From: Nymphaea colorata
Lineage: Eukaryota > Streptophyta > Magnoliopsida > Nymphaeales > Nymphaeaceae
NCBI RefSeq assembly: GCF_008831285.2
Contig: NW_022204925.1
Location: 1 to 10,804, forward strand
DNA length: 10,804 bases
Direction of reading: 5' to 3'
This document shows positions 1 through 9,493 of the stretch, piece after piece (positions within the stretch are counted from its first letter, which is position 1; every line of letters starts with the position of its first letter). The notes below the pieces were generated by a model. That model saw nothing but the letters and a program-made list of their open reading frames with translations. It had not been told where the DNA came from and made no database searches. The position numbers were made by a program, and so were the translations under genes.

Positions 1-1
1 T

Positions 2-535
2 ATGAGATTAGTTGAAAGGCTCATGCCACACTCACAGCCATTATAGATAAGATAAGAATACAAAAAATTTGTAAGTGCAATAATGTTTATCTACGGGCAT
101 ATGGCAAATGTGTGAAAAGCTACGAAAGAAAAATTGTCTTGAGAAGTTTATGAGTTGGCTTGTTCATCTTAATAATTGGGGACTATTAGAGTTAGGAGAT
201 TTCACATAGTTTCTTTAAGATATTGTAACAGTTGACAATGCTTCTCAATATGTCTGCAACTTCGCCTAATCTTAATTATAATTAGCCTCAATCTAACTAG
301 AAATTAAGTGTTATTTTTTGAAACATCAATAGAAAAATGAAGGCAATCAAACAAAGGAGTACCTCTAAACAGCTTTATTGACACTTTTTCAAAGAAACAC
401 CAAAACAAAAAAGATAAATTTATCAAAGTGTCTTAGAAGATATTAAGAAAGAAAATTGAGCATAATAATACTCTCGTATTCATAAATCCGAACTAATCTT
501 TTGAGCATTCCACTTTCCTGAATAAATAATTTATC
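2..535 (+). CDS. Copy A, scaffold block 1 (partial, three frames)
   Basis: Coding signal starts at the left edge in the frame of position 2 and stays open to a TGA at 113-115. It then moves to the frame of 111 (WGLLELGDFTQFLQDI and following) until about 415, and next to the frame of 458 (NNTLVFINPNQSF) until about 535. The last two parts align with copy B at about 8560-8905: the pair FQRNTKTKK / LKSTKTKR and the pair NNTLVFIN / DVTYILLN mark the register. No catalytic or known domain motif is visible. The 5' continuation lies before the window. Function is not recognisable beyond being part of the ligase scaffold. Confidence 0.6.
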
Positions 536-1205
536 AACATTACAATAAGCTCGAGTATGAAGAGTATGCTATGGGCATCATAAAAAAGGTAAATGTTGAA
601 TGCTATTATGAATAAACTATGTCTGCACTCAAGGAGCTTCGAATTATTGCTTTTAATTATCCCATTCTCATCCCGTAATTATGATGTATCCATGCATAGA
701 TGGGGATGAAACTATTTCTCTTGTTGATTATGTCTTCAGAATGATGGTTACGTTCGTCTATGAGGAAGATATCTATAAATTCATGTCATACCTATGTTTA
801 GACCTAACTCCTATCATGAAATTCGAGGGACAGACAATCTTCTTTTCTGAGTATCTTTGCTATCGATTGATAAAAGATATAATGGAACAGGAATTAACAG
901 ACCGAGTTCTTTTATTTATTTTGTACATGGCTAAAGTGAAGAGATTCTCAGATATGTGCTTCAAAAAGAATGATGAAGGAAAGTCTTTATGCGATAGGCT
1001 TTGGGAAAAGCTAAAACAATCCAGGTAAGGTTTCACATTTAACACATCATCAAATATTATAATTTACTCGCTTTTAGGCCTACTTTATAGAGCAAACCAT
1101 CTCAGCAGTGTTTCCAAATATTGTGAATATAGTTAAATTGTGGCAGAACGGCCAAAAGCAAAAACCATAACTTTTTAAATTAATGCTGGGTACCATTCAA
1201 CGGCT
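535..1205 (+). CDS. Copy A, conserved scaffold block 2 (two frames)
   Basis: This is one of the two best-conserved blocks between the copies. The frame of 541 reads to about 668 (AFNYPILI). The frame of 672 takes over (PVIMMYPC) and stays open to a TGA at 1212-1214. In the standard code only 681-1028 is open, because 1026-1028 is TAA. Copy B also has TAA after the matching Arg (9377-9379) and both proteins continue, so this TAA is Gln and not an end. Shared motifs with copy B include FFSEYLCYR / LFSEYLCYR, LLFILYMAK / LLFIFYMAK, SLCDRLW / SLCDRLW and NIIIYSLL / NTIIYAIL. The block is rich in aromatic and aliphatic residues, as in a helical repeat scaffold. I do not recognise the domain. Confidence 0.8.
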
Positions 1206-1945
1206 TAATATTGAAAGAAGGCATCAACGAAGATACGGTCTTCGAGATATAAAAAGATAATCACTTCAGTAATAAAAAATCGTATATTCTCTTTGAGTAA
1301 ATGCATACAAAATGGTACTAGCCATGTCCAAGTGAAGATGCTTCATAGATAAAGGTCTTTCTGTTTTAGAATAATTGATAAACCAATAAGCATCAAAGAT
1401 TAGTTTATCTAAAATACTGGAACAATAAACTAACCAAAGATATAAACTTTTGAAGATATGAGTCGAAGATTAATATAAAATTTAATAAAGAATATGACAC
1501 TTATTATACTCTATTATGAGTATTTCTCCAAGCCTAAATAGGAACAGCTGAAGAGCATTAAATAACAATTTAAAAATCGCAACTTTACTTTCTTTGAGCC
1601 CATTCAGATCCATAGCTAAAATTAGAAAAACGGCATTAATTAAGAGCTGAAGAAGAAATGAATAAATATCGTCAAAGTAACTTCGCTTTCTAATAATTAT
1701 TGGTTAGCCAACTGATGGAAAAAACAGCCCACTGAAATTTAGCTTGAAAAAATGATTCCTTTTTACGAAGAACCGTAGATTAGTCATCCTATCCGAAATA
1801 AATGAAGCATAAAATCTAACTCCTTAAATGGCTTCACTTCTAAATGGTAAACGAGAAACTGCTTTTCTCAAAAGAGAATAATTAAGGATTGAAACTTTCA
1901 AGGGAAAAACTCAATAACAAAAACTATAGCTTTTAAAACTGAAGT
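1199..1945 (+). CDS. Copy A, scaffold block 3 (frame changes often)
   Basis: This stretch is protein-like but cut into short pieces. Frame of 1199 reads to about 1372 (GINEDTVFEI, HTKWYQPCPSEDA). Frame of 1371 reads to about 1657 (IDKPISIKDQF, YYEYFSKPKQEQ). Frame of 1646 reads to about 1725 (LLVSQLMEK). Frame of 1734 reads to about 1800 (MIPFYEEP). Frame of 1796 reads to about 1940 (SREKLNNKN). The IKQQFK motif at about 1557 has its partner at about 9663 in copy B, which anchors the alignment. Conservation with copy B is weaker here than in the flanking blocks, and copy B is about 100 bases shorter between its anchors. This suits a linker. No domain is recognised. Confidence 0.6.
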
Positions 1946-3041
1946 AATGGTAAGCTGAATTCGATTATAAGTAAGCGACAATGAGTGCTTAGTAGTTTGG
2001 ATAGTTTTGCCTAATCAATTCTACTAATCTAAGCCGGCTAAACAGTGAGCGTAGGAATAAAGTGAATACGATTGAAAACGAAGTTTTGTTGAAATTTGTA
2101 CAAAGGTCAACATCTCAAGACTCAGTTGGATATATCATTGATACGATTGACGAAAATTATCAACTCTTGAGCAACAAGCATTAAACAATAAATGAATAAA
2201 AGGCTGAAGCCACAAAGATAAAGAAAAAGAAGAATATTCACTCATAAATGCTTCCTCAATAACTGTTTGAAGAAATATCTGATGAAAATCTTTATGAAAT
2301 AGTTCTATCAGTGTATTATAGCAGCTACATGATTCCAACTGATTATTTGGTTCCCTTCCTTTAGAACAAAATAAGTCAAGCCAAAATCATCAATACTTTG
2401 TTGCAAATATGTAAAAATCCGTTCTAAAATCCACATTTTCCAAATACCACATTTAGCTTTGATTAATAAAAACTAAAATGGAACATCACTGAGAAATAAT
2501 CCGATGATATAACGAAAATGCGAGCAAAGGTGATTTCGATTTTAGGATAAGGGTTAAGCTCCGCTTTTTATGAAGAAGACAACTATCTAAGCAAATAAAT
2601 TACATTTGACGGAATAAAAGAAATATAATTTTAGCCGAAGACTGAGCTTAAATAAAATAAGCATCATCCAGCCCTATAGATATTGGATTTTTCGTTTGAG
2701 AAAGACACTTGCTAGCTCTAAGTTAGCGATATGATCAAGTTTTATAGAGGGCTAGCAGAAATATCAGAAAATCATTTCCAGAGGTTACTAATAATACTTA
2801 AGAATATCTATAAAATTTATGAATAATCCTTTGAATAATAAAACAATTCAAATCAGACTATATCTAAGACAGAATAAGAGATTAAAAGACTTATAGTCTA
2901 TCAAGAAATCTATCTGGCATCCTCAAATCTAATAGATATAAGTAATAAATAAGAAACTTGTTTCCTAGTTGCTAAAAAACAAACCCCTTCTTTATCTGTT
3001 TGCTATTTGACTGCTAAATTTATAGCAGATAATAGCTTATG
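1942..3041 (+). CDS. Copy A, long uninterrupted scaffold block 4
   Basis: This is the longest clean stretch of the window: about 366 codons in one frame with no TGA if TAA and TAG are Gln. It opens just upstream of FDYKQATMSA, which is shared with copy B at about 10211-10240. A second strong match is QDSVGYIIDTIDENYQLL near 2115-2168, whose partner in copy B is near 10365-10418. Then come a Lys-rich linker (KIKKKKN), the LYEIVLSVYY / LHELIISLYY pair, and a helical stretch (KFYRGLAEISENHFQRLL). Residue composition is ordinary for a soluble cytosolic or nuclear protein. It stands directly before the HECT domain. Copy B leaves the window inside this block. I cannot name the domain. Confidence 0.85.
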
Positions 3042-3302
3042 GACTACCACAAACAAGTTATCCTGAAGGATGATCCAAACAGTGGAAATGTTATTTCGCA
3101 AACATGTGCTTCAAGCTTTACTCCAAATAGTAACTCAGAGATGCACCTGGCTTAAACAAAGTAAGAATATTGTGCCTGCTATTATTAAATCGTTACATAA
3201 TTTAATCAAATGCTGAAGGACCACCCTTCTATAAAGTATGCCAATTCCATAATTGATCACACTAGAGCTTAAGTCAGAAGTCCTTTAAAGAAATGTCGCT
3301 GA
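3039..3302 (+). CDS. Copy A, pre-HECT segment with two competing frames
   Basis: Two frames can be read here. The frame shared by the flanking blocks has TGA at 3064-3066 and 3214-3216. The frame of 3039 is open to a TGA at 3300-3302 and gives a more natural composition (KQVILKDDPNSGNV, QMLKDHPSIKYANSIIDH). The simplest reading is a shift out of the main frame near 3040 and back near 3255, where LELKSEVLQRNVADFKQQ leads into the HECT domain. The choice is by residue composition only, since copy B does not reach this segment inside the window. Confidence 0.5.
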
Positions 3303-4643
3303 CTTTAAATAGCAATTCTCATATCATGATAAAGATTGCAAAATTTTGGCCTCAAGGAAAAAGGGAATTTTCTAATCAGCCTTTTTAGATTTGAAGAACA
3401 AGCCTGATGGATTTTGGTATCAAGATTTTTCTGTCAAATTTATGAACTAATAAGGGTAGATTGAAAGCGGACACGGCTTTGGAGTGGCCAAGGATTGGTA
3501 CAGCTTAGTGACTCGAGCTATGGTAAATCTTAATTTTGGCATCTTTATGAAGACTTCCAAAAACTACTATTTCTTCAACCGTTAGTCATGGATCAATCCA
3601 AGGCATTTGCAATATCTTTAGTTCATTGGCAAACTATTCGGATTATCGATAATCAAGAGAGCCTATTTTCTTGCACCAAATTTCAGCATTTTGCTGTATA
3701 AGATGATTGCAGGATAAGAGATAGAGGTAGGCGATATAATAAAGGAATTTGATGAAGGAGAGATCATCAAAAATGTCTAAAAATTGAGAGAGCTGGAAGA
3801 TGATAGCTTGATTTTCAACACATTCGTCTTTGAGGACAAAAGATAATCGCTAACAAACATATTGAAACTTTTAAGAGGAAGAAGAGTGCAGAAACCGATA
3901 ATAAGGTTTATATCTTTCAAGAGGCTGTTTAGGTTGATCATGAAATAGTTCAAAATAAATAGATATGAAAGAAGAGAAGATAGTCGAGAAAGACATAAGT
4001 GAAGAAAATGGCAGCTTTAAGTTCGATGAGGATCAAGGTTCAAGCATGCTTAAAATCCTGAAAGTCGGATAGACAATCTAGCTAATTCCAGGAGGAGCAA
4101 ACATACCAGTTACCACGCAGAATAGGGAACAGTTTATCCAACTAACTAAGCGAAAGATCTTAGAAACCATTGTGAATGATATCAGGCCACAATTTAATGC
4201 CTTCATGGCAGGTTTCAAGCGTATTGTAAGGCCTTAGTTCATCGAAAGCTTAACTGCAGAAGATATACGATAAATAGCAGAAGGTCCGATAAAATATCTA
4301 GTATTTTTTTGATTATTTAGTTGCCGATCTCAAAGCACATGTATTAATTAAAAGAGCTGGTCTGAAAGCGCTCTTTTACAATGTTTTGGAGCTGCTTGGA
4401 GAACCTTAGTGCTGAGGACAAAATGTATTTTATCCAGCATTGGACTGGCCTTCCAAAGATTCCTGCTGAAGGATTTAAAGGAATGAAGCTTCAATTGTGA
4501 AGGGTAATGGGCAAAGATTATATGCTCAAACGTGTTTCAACAAATTGCTATTACCCGAATTTGAGAGCGAGGAGAAACTAAAGGAGGCTGTTATGATGGC
4601 TGTTAACTCCATTAAAATGGGAGAGTCCATCATTTAAGATTGA
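3253..4643 (+). CDS. Copy A, HECT E3 ubiquitin-transferase domain (six frame pieces)
   Basis: A HECT domain takes ubiquitin from an E2 enzyme onto a C-lobe Cys and passes it to a substrate Lys. In order I see ILASRKKGIFQSAF; SGHGFGVAKDWYSLV, the usual Gly-rich stretch before the REW-like motif; NPRHLQYLQFIGKLFGL; LIPGGANIPVT, the classic IPGG motif; FMAGFKRIV; FWSCLENLSAEDK; HWTGLPKIPAEGFKG; and AQTCFNKLLLPEFES, where the Cys codon at 4533-4535 is the expected catalytic residue. The tail ends in MGESIIQD followed by TGA. Pieces lie in the frames of 3253, 3843, 3962, about 4310, about 4360 and 4485. All key motifs survive, so the protein sequence is conserved although the frame is not. Identification as HECT is firm; the subfamily is not decided. 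Confidence 0.93.
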
Positions 4644-5300
4644 TTATCTAAAATCCATTTAGACATGAATTAAGATGCAATTAGCATCATCCATATTATT
4701 AGAATATTTTCTTTTTTTATTTGAAAAATCCAGATTTTTAATTTTTATTTACTTTCCGAAAAGAAATACTATCGAAGGTACTAATTTGCTTGCTACATTT
4801 TTTTCGATATTCTATTATAAAATCCAAGAAATTATACAGAAAACTAAAAGCTAGTATCTTGTGTTAGCTTTGTTTTGAACAAGAGTATAAATAAAGGAAT
4901 TTCAGCGTTAGTTTCGGAGCTTTGGAAAAAGTATCAGTCAGTTTATGACCCTTTGTGAATGATAAAACATCTTGACTGCTTTACTGCTTTACTCTTCATC
5001 CATTTTCTTCGTTATCTTTACCAAAATCTAACAACACTTGCTATCTTTGATGAATTATTATTAATCAAAGATTGTATATAGTTATATCCAAAAAATTAAG
5101 ATGGAAGAAGCTATATTATCTGTTAATTCTAAAATGGGAGATCAATAATTAGACTTAATTATCCCTGAATTAAATTGATTTCTTATCTTGGAGAGGATAT
5201 TATCATAACAACTAGATTATGTTCTTATTTAAGGGATTTGATTTATAATTTTATCTTATCATCCTTCCAATATAATTCTAGAGTTTGGTAATTAATTCAA
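4644..5300 (+). other. Intergenic A+T-rich spacer between copies A and B
   Basis: No continuous protein-like frame runs through this stretch. It is A+T-rich with T tracts just after the stop codon of copy A, as expected for ciliate 3' and 5' flanks, and should hold the end of one transcript and the promoter of the next. A short tandem repeat of ACTGCTTT lies at 4975-4990. The only coding-like signal is the possible HECT-tail remnant near 5035-5165, listed separately. I see no telomeric repeat, RNA gene or clear promoter motif. Confidence 0.6.
5035..5170 (+). pseudogene. Possible remnant of a further HECT C-lobe tail
   Basis: In two frames this short piece resembles the last residues of a HECT domain. 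AIFDELLL sits where copy A has TCFNKLLL. It is followed after a frame change by MEEAILSVNSKMGDQQL, comparable to KEAVMMAVNSIKMGESII at the end of copy A. The distance between the two halves is 58 bases here and 48 in copy A. The catalytic Thr-Cys is replaced by Ala-Ile. If real, a third, older copy or a local duplication of the gene end lay between A and B. The match is short and could be chance. Confidence 0.35.
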
Positions 5301-5935
5301 ATGTTGAAATTAAAATATAACATCCTCTTGTTATATTTTACTTATCAATTAATTCTTATAAGAAGTTCATATGCCTTTGCTCAACCTATAGCTTAGGAAG
5401 TGATTCAAACACTTCAGAAGTATGGAGAGAGGTACAACTACCTAGCGCCTCTCATAAGATCATCCTCTTCCTCAGAGTTCTACCACCACCTGATCTCCAT
5501 CAATCATCTTGATCATCAACACTCTCGCAATTAACTCAGCTCTACCATTTCGAAGCTAAAAATATATGCTTCTTAATCAACAAAAAAATTGAAACATTCG
5601 ATATGTGGGAGCAAGTTTAATTCGACACCTTCTTCAAATCCATCCACATCTCCATCGATAAATTGGTTTGTTCTCTAATACAAATTTCTCCACAACAAAT
5701 GTGCAAACATCTTCGATGCTCTCAAATTTAGAGAGGCTCCAATAAAATAATGAGTAGGGTAAGTAAAAAATGTGGAATAATTTTTTACAATCAAATTAAT
5801 GCTCTTTACAACTAATAAGTTGATAAGACTTATTACAACTCAAGATGCCTGTTGATGATGGATGAAGAGTAAAAAATGGAGTTTGAACTAATTCAGTCAA
5901 GCTGTATACCAAATTTGTTGATAAATAAAAACTGA
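5301..5935 (+). CDS. Copy B, putative N-terminal region (start and frame unresolved)
   Basis: Several frames look coding here. The frame of the ATG at 5301 is open for 150 codons to a TGA at 5751-5753, begins with a hydrophobic, signal-like leader (NILLLYFTYQLILI) and ends with CANIFDALKFREAPIK. The frame of 5366 (SHKIILFLRVLPPPDL, FDMWEQVQFDTFFK) is open to 5935 apart from a TGA at 5510. A third frame is protein-like near 5680-5820 (SMLSNLERLQQNNEQ). The most likely case is one N-terminal region split by indels. The hydrophobic leader may be only A+T-rich 5' untranslated sequence read as Leu, Ile, Tyr and Phe, because a cytosolic ligase would not need it. No partner in the window allows a decision. 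Confidence 0.4.
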
Positions 5936-6454
5936 GCTTTGTGAAGCACTCTATCATAAAACCTACACACTGATTCTGAAAAACTCTTCAGTCTACTTTT
6001 GGACCTTCAATCTCCAATGATTGATCAACTAAAACAATAAATCTTGGCACTAAAGCTCGAAAAGACTAACTTTAATGGTAATTAAAGGGAGCCTGCTCGT
6101 TTCAAAGGCATCACTTGACCAACACAATATGGCAAGACGTTTTTCGATTATTTGGAGAGAAATTATTACTTTGATGAGAACCTATTTGTCTAAGCTGAAG
6201 AAGGATTAGTATTTAAATATGATATTACAGACTTTTTAGCCAGAAAGTAGAGTTTGCTGACTATAAGTCTAATAATCTGGAACAAACATTCAAGAGGATA
6301 GCCATGCTGATGGATAAGATATTATCAGCGAAACGGGTATATATCTTCAACAAAACTCTGGAAACAGCCTCTAAGGAAAAGGTAGAAATGTTATTATCTT
6401 TTTGTGTGAAGCTTATGACTACAATAATTTCCAACACAATTATTAAAATGTGAT
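5936..6454 (+). CDS. Copy B, N-terminal scaffold block (two frames)
   Basis: The first part, about 5936-6080, is weakly protein-like in more than one frame. From about 6080 to 6250 the frame of 6131 reads clearly (REPARFKGIT, then QYGKTFFDYLERNYYF and GLVFKYDITDFLARK) but has TGA at 6116-6118 between GIT and PTQYGK. From 6250 to a TGA at 6451 the frame of 6250 takes over (FADYKSNNLEQTFKR, VYIFNKTLETASKEK). The composition is that of a soluble helical protein. I do not recognise the domain. Confidence 0.55.
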
Positions 6455-6955
6455 TTCAAACATATTACCTTCAATGAACATAAAGAAATCTATTCCAAAT
6501 CACATAAAGATATTTCAAAGAAGAATATACAATTTCTGCAGTCAACTTGGAAAATTTATGCAAATTTGTTTTATAGTTGCAATACTTCTCATAATCAGAC
6601 CACCTTGCCATAGGATTACATCTCTTGGAGCATCTGAATGCCTGCTTAAATCAAAGTAAACGCTTGGAGCTTCGACCGTATTCAGGTATATTTCTTCTAC
6701 GATTTTTATCCAACCCCTACTCCCAAGATAGAAAACAAAGGAAATATAGATGAAATTTACAAAAGATTGTTTAAGTTTTACTTCAGACCTCTCGCGAAAT
6801 TAAAAAATAATTTTTAAAGCAAAACCCATAGTTCTTTGATATTATTATCCACTGTGGGTATAAGAAGCTGCAAAAATGCAAAATAACTGGGAGCAATCAA
6901 CGATTGGAGAAAAAACATAAGCCTTCAGTCCTTGCCAAATTTTGATCTTAAGTGA
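6455..6955 (+). CDS. Copy B, N-terminal scaffold block (frame of 6455 with local shifts)
   Basis: The frame of 6455 is open to a TGA at 6953-6955 except for a TGA at 6635-6637. Its second half is strongly protein-like (VNAWSFDRIQVYFFYDFY, NIDEIYKRLFKFYFRPL). Around 6590-6670 the frame of 6589 reads better (AIGLHLLEHLNACLNQSK), so a pair of shifts may bypass the TGA at 6635. A competing ATG frame at 6450-6659, open in the standard code, is less natural and I take it as a shadow. Nothing in the window allows a family assignment. Confidence 0.5.
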
Positions 6956-6956
6956 C

Positions 6957-7878
6957 TTTTAAGTGAATTAATAGATTGCTTTAGGCTTAGAGATATGCTA
7001 TCGACTGATTTTTTGGCATGTTTACACCAGAGAGCAATTGACCTTCTTGAAAAAGATCGGAAATGTAGATGCTGAGGATAGATAATGAATTGTATATAGT
7101 CGATATAGATATCTTTATCAGGCGGCCTATAGATATTAAAGAATACCCAATATTGGTCAGAGTTTGAAGGAAGACCAGAAAGTGATCAATTTAGCAAGCT
7201 CTGTTGAAAGATTATTAGCTTTCTTAAGCTTCCTACTTCCTTTTGACATAGCATTTATAAAGAGCAATGTATATCATCAAGCTGATAATTATGGACATTA
7301 GTATCGATAATAATTGAGAAGAGAGTCCATAGTATCAATTAATAGCTGTAGTACTAATCAACGGAATCGCAAATATGACCCATTAAATGTGCTAAAATCA
7401 AGCGTAGACTTAGAACATTTCTAATTAGCATTAAAAGTAAACTTAGAAACGCTGTCATTAAGGGACTCAGCTATTATTTGAAATACCTAATCGATAACTA
7501 CCAAATAGATTCGTAGCATGGCTAATCTTAGAGAGTAGGAAGATTTGGAATATATCAGTAATTTATGTTAATACTTCCCTCAATTTATAATCATCATAAG
7601 AATGTTTAATTCTAATTTAGCGTTTATTAGCACTATTGCTTCAACTTTTAGAGTTGGATATGGTATAAGTAAAGGCATTGATACTTGCTTGCGAATGAAA
7701 AGCAAAAAATTAGATTGCAAAATGAAGAGAGAATTGTTTAAAGCTTGGGAGATTGAAAAATAGGTATAAAATTTATTCAAAGCGTATTTACTTCTGCAAC
7801 TGGAAAGATATATTGTGATCAACGATGTAAAATATAAACGTGCAAATAAATACCTATTTAAAAGTCCATTCTAATGAC
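6957..7878 (+). CDS. Copy B, scaffold block mostly in one frame
   Basis: The frame of 6981 reads LEICYRLIFWHVYTREQL up to a TGA at 7086-7088. Between about 7069 and 7165 another frame is better (NELYIVDIDIFIRRPIDI). After this the first frame resumes (EDQKVINLASSVERLLAFL) and runs on to a TGA at 7878-7880, with one internal TGA at 7479-7481 and no obvious frame change around it (RDSAII, stop, NTQSITTKQ). The stretch after 7600 (RVGYGISKGIDTCLRMKSK) is basic. The local frame detour cancels itself, as expected for a pair of opposite indels. Function not recognised. Confidence 0.55.
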
Positions 7879-7879
7879 T

Positions 7880-8436
7880 AATAAGATACATTCCAAGAAT
7901 TAAGCCAGAAAATACGATTCATCATATGCTATTCAAGTAATCACAGAGAAGAAAAAGACAATCAAAGATTGCATCAAGCTCATTGAAGATTTAAATTACT
8001 CTGCCATAGAACCGTAAAGTCTTTGACATTATGACTTTGAGCATTTTAATTACAGTGTTAAAGATTTTAAAGATATTATATCTGCAATATATGGAGAATA
8101 GCATCAAAATGCATTCAAAGAATATGGGTTATAGATTGAAATGCATGGATACTTAGAATAAAAATAATCTTCAAATAATTGCTTTCAGAAATGATATAAT
8201 TACACCAGTGATAAATAATAATCAGCCTTTCATACTCTTAACTCAATTATCGTAAACTATCGAAATAGATTACTTAAATGGACAAGCATCTGACATATAG
8301 TTTATGCAGTATACATAAAAAGGTAATTTCGAACCTTCGAAATAAAAGCTTCAACAAATAAAATGTATACCCTTCTCTTTACATGATCGCTATGATGATA
8401 CCTCACTCTATTTGCCAAAACTTCAAAGACTAATTT
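7880..8436 (+). CDS. Copy B, scaffold block (at least three frame pieces)
   Basis: From about 7910 to 8190 the frame of 8024 is convincing (KKKTIKDCIKLIEDLNYS, HYDFEHFNYSVKDFKDII, AFKEYGLQIEMHGYLE) with one internal TGA at 8024-8026. From about 8193 the frame of 7089 is read (NDIITPVINNNQPFIL, GNFEPSKQKLQQIK). Near 8395-8505 the frame of 8396 looks better (IPHSICQNFKDQFERYTH). This block has no partner in the window because the equivalent of copy A lies before position 1. No domain is recognised. Confidence 0.5.
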
Positions 8437-8919
8437 GAAAGGTACACTCATCTCACCATCTCATCTACATAAAGCTTCTATAGTACTTGCCTTAATTTGA
8501 TGTCTTGACCATTTCGATCGTCGAAAAAATGATAGGATTAAGATACAAGGGGCATAAACGGTACAAATATACAAAAAATAAATCCTATAGTGCGTATGCA
8601 TAAATATTCTGTAAGCAGCTTGAAGAGGTATGCCTAGCTGAAAATGGCATCAATTTAGCATTAAATCAAATTATATTTCCTGAAAAATACCCACAATAAA
8701 ATAGAGCTATCGAATTAGAAAGCTTTGCTAAGCATTTTCTGAAAAGTACCAAAACTAAAAGAATGACTTTATAAAAGTGGCTGAAACAATTACAAGGAAA
8801 AAAGTAATGAAATAGCAGCAGTAAGACGTCACATATATCCTTTTGAATGAAATTAGCGCTTCGAATATTGTAGCTACCTTCAGAAGCCATTTATCGACTT
8901 CAGATTGAGCAAAATATGT
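8437..8919 (+). CDS. Copy B, scaffold block 1 (partner of copy A 111-535)
   Basis: One frame is open for about 160 codons up to a TGA at 8916-8918. It includes LEEVCLAENGINLALNQ, FLKSTKTKRMTLQKWLK and a short Gln run written with mixed codons (TAG CAG CAG TAA, near 8813-8824), then DVTYILLNEISASN. From about 8560 it aligns with copy A. Homology continues past the TGA in another frame (QIEQNMSSVLSNLINR, from about 8906), so the break near 8905 is a frameshift and not the end of the protein. Confidence 0.65.
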
Positions 8920-9493
8920 CATCAGTATTATCTAACCTGATTAATAGATAAACAAAGACTAAAGCGAGTTAGGTTAAAAATAAAGGACTCTCCAGGATCG
9001 CCTTCAACTATCCACTTCTTTCTGCATTCATAATGCTGCATCCATATAATCACAAAGGCGTGTCGATTACGTTCGTTGATTACCTCTTCGATGCGTTTAC
9101 ATAGGAAATACCTGATGAGGAACCTATTAAAGCTTTGCTTATTTCTTCATGAACCCTGTTCCTATTTTTTGCTTTGATGGAAAAATTATCCTCTTTTCAG
9201 AATATCTTTGCTATAGAATCATCAGCAAGTGCATAAACTAATAAATGAGTAAAGGTATTCTTTTATTCATCTTTTACATGGCCAAGATATAAGCGTTCGC
9301 AAGTTTATGCCTGAAAAAAATCAAAAGCTAAATGTCACTTTGTGACAGACTTTGGCAGCATCTGAGAAAAAGCAGATAAGATTTTATATTCAAAGACGGA
9401 AATAATACTATTATCTACGCCATCCTCAGTGTGATATATAAAACAAACCAAATGAGCCTAATCAACTATTGCTTTCATATGAAGGAAGAATGA
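8906..9493 (+). CDS. Copy B, conserved scaffold block 2 (partner of copy A 535-1205)
   Basis: The frame of 9033 reads IAFNYPLLSAFIMLHP and FVDYLFDAFTQEIPDEEP to a TGA at 9150-9152. The frame of 9149 continues (PIFCFDGKIILFSEYLCYR, LLFIFYMAKIQAFASL, SLCDRLWQHLRKSRQ, NNTIIYAILSVIYKTN) to a TGA at 9491-9493. The match to copy A is residue for residue across the motifs, without gaps in the LCYR to LLFI stretch. There copy B has TAA at 9239-9241 opposite CAG at 888-890. The shift between frames lies near 9140-9150. Copy A has no shift at that point, so this break is private to copy B. Confidence 0.8.

Larger units (their letters stand above)
1..4643 (+). pseudogene. Giant HECT-type E3 ubiquitin ligase, copy A (5' end outside window, frame-disrupted)
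   Basis: This is the middle and C-terminal part of a large ubiquitin ligase, read with TAA/TAG as Gln. It ends at a TGA at 4641-4643, directly after the HECT C-lobe. The protein-like frame moves among all three plus-strand frames. Switches are visible near 110, 415, 535, 670, 1200, 1372, 1650, 1725, 1797, 1940, 3040, 3260, 3840, 3960, 4307, 4358 and 4482. The junctions hold no inserted segment, so single or double nucleotide indels are the simplest cause. Large HECT ligases of the HUWE1/Tom1/UPL1 kind share the plan of a long scaffold followed by a C-terminal HECT domain, but membership in that group is inference from size and layout. The copy aligns with copy B downstream over at least about 110-2600. 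It may be a pseudogene, a germline-only locus, or a gene damaged by assembly errors. Confidence 0.85.

Noticed and set aside
681-1028. A stand-alone 115-residue protein
   Set aside because: It is bounded by a TAA that is Gln in this code and begins inside homologous protein (AFNYPILI before, SRQGF after). It is an inner part of copy A.
860-1045. Minus-strand open frame opposite conserved block 2
   Set aside because: It lies opposite a plus-strand block whose protein is conserved between the copies. The other minus-strand frames (2135-2338, 7580-7822, 8666-8890) also lie opposite plus-strand coding and are treated as shadows.
1025-1080. A GT...AG stretch (GTAAGG after CCAG, ending in TTTTAG) that looks like a short intron after the standard-code end of the 681-1028 frame
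   Set aside because: The same frame reads through it and aligns residue by residue with copy B (SRQGFTF / SRQDFIF, NIIIYSLL / NTIIYAIL), so it is coding sequence.
4975-4990. Tandem ACTGCTTT repeat as a microsatellite or regulatory element
   Set aside because: Only two short units are present in A+T-rich spacer DNA; this is within chance expectation.
6450-6659. Plus-strand 69-residue ATG frame
   Set aside because: Other frames over the same bases give more natural protein continuing to both sides (for example DFYPTPTPKIEN downstream), so this looks like a shadow, though the local frame is hard to settle.
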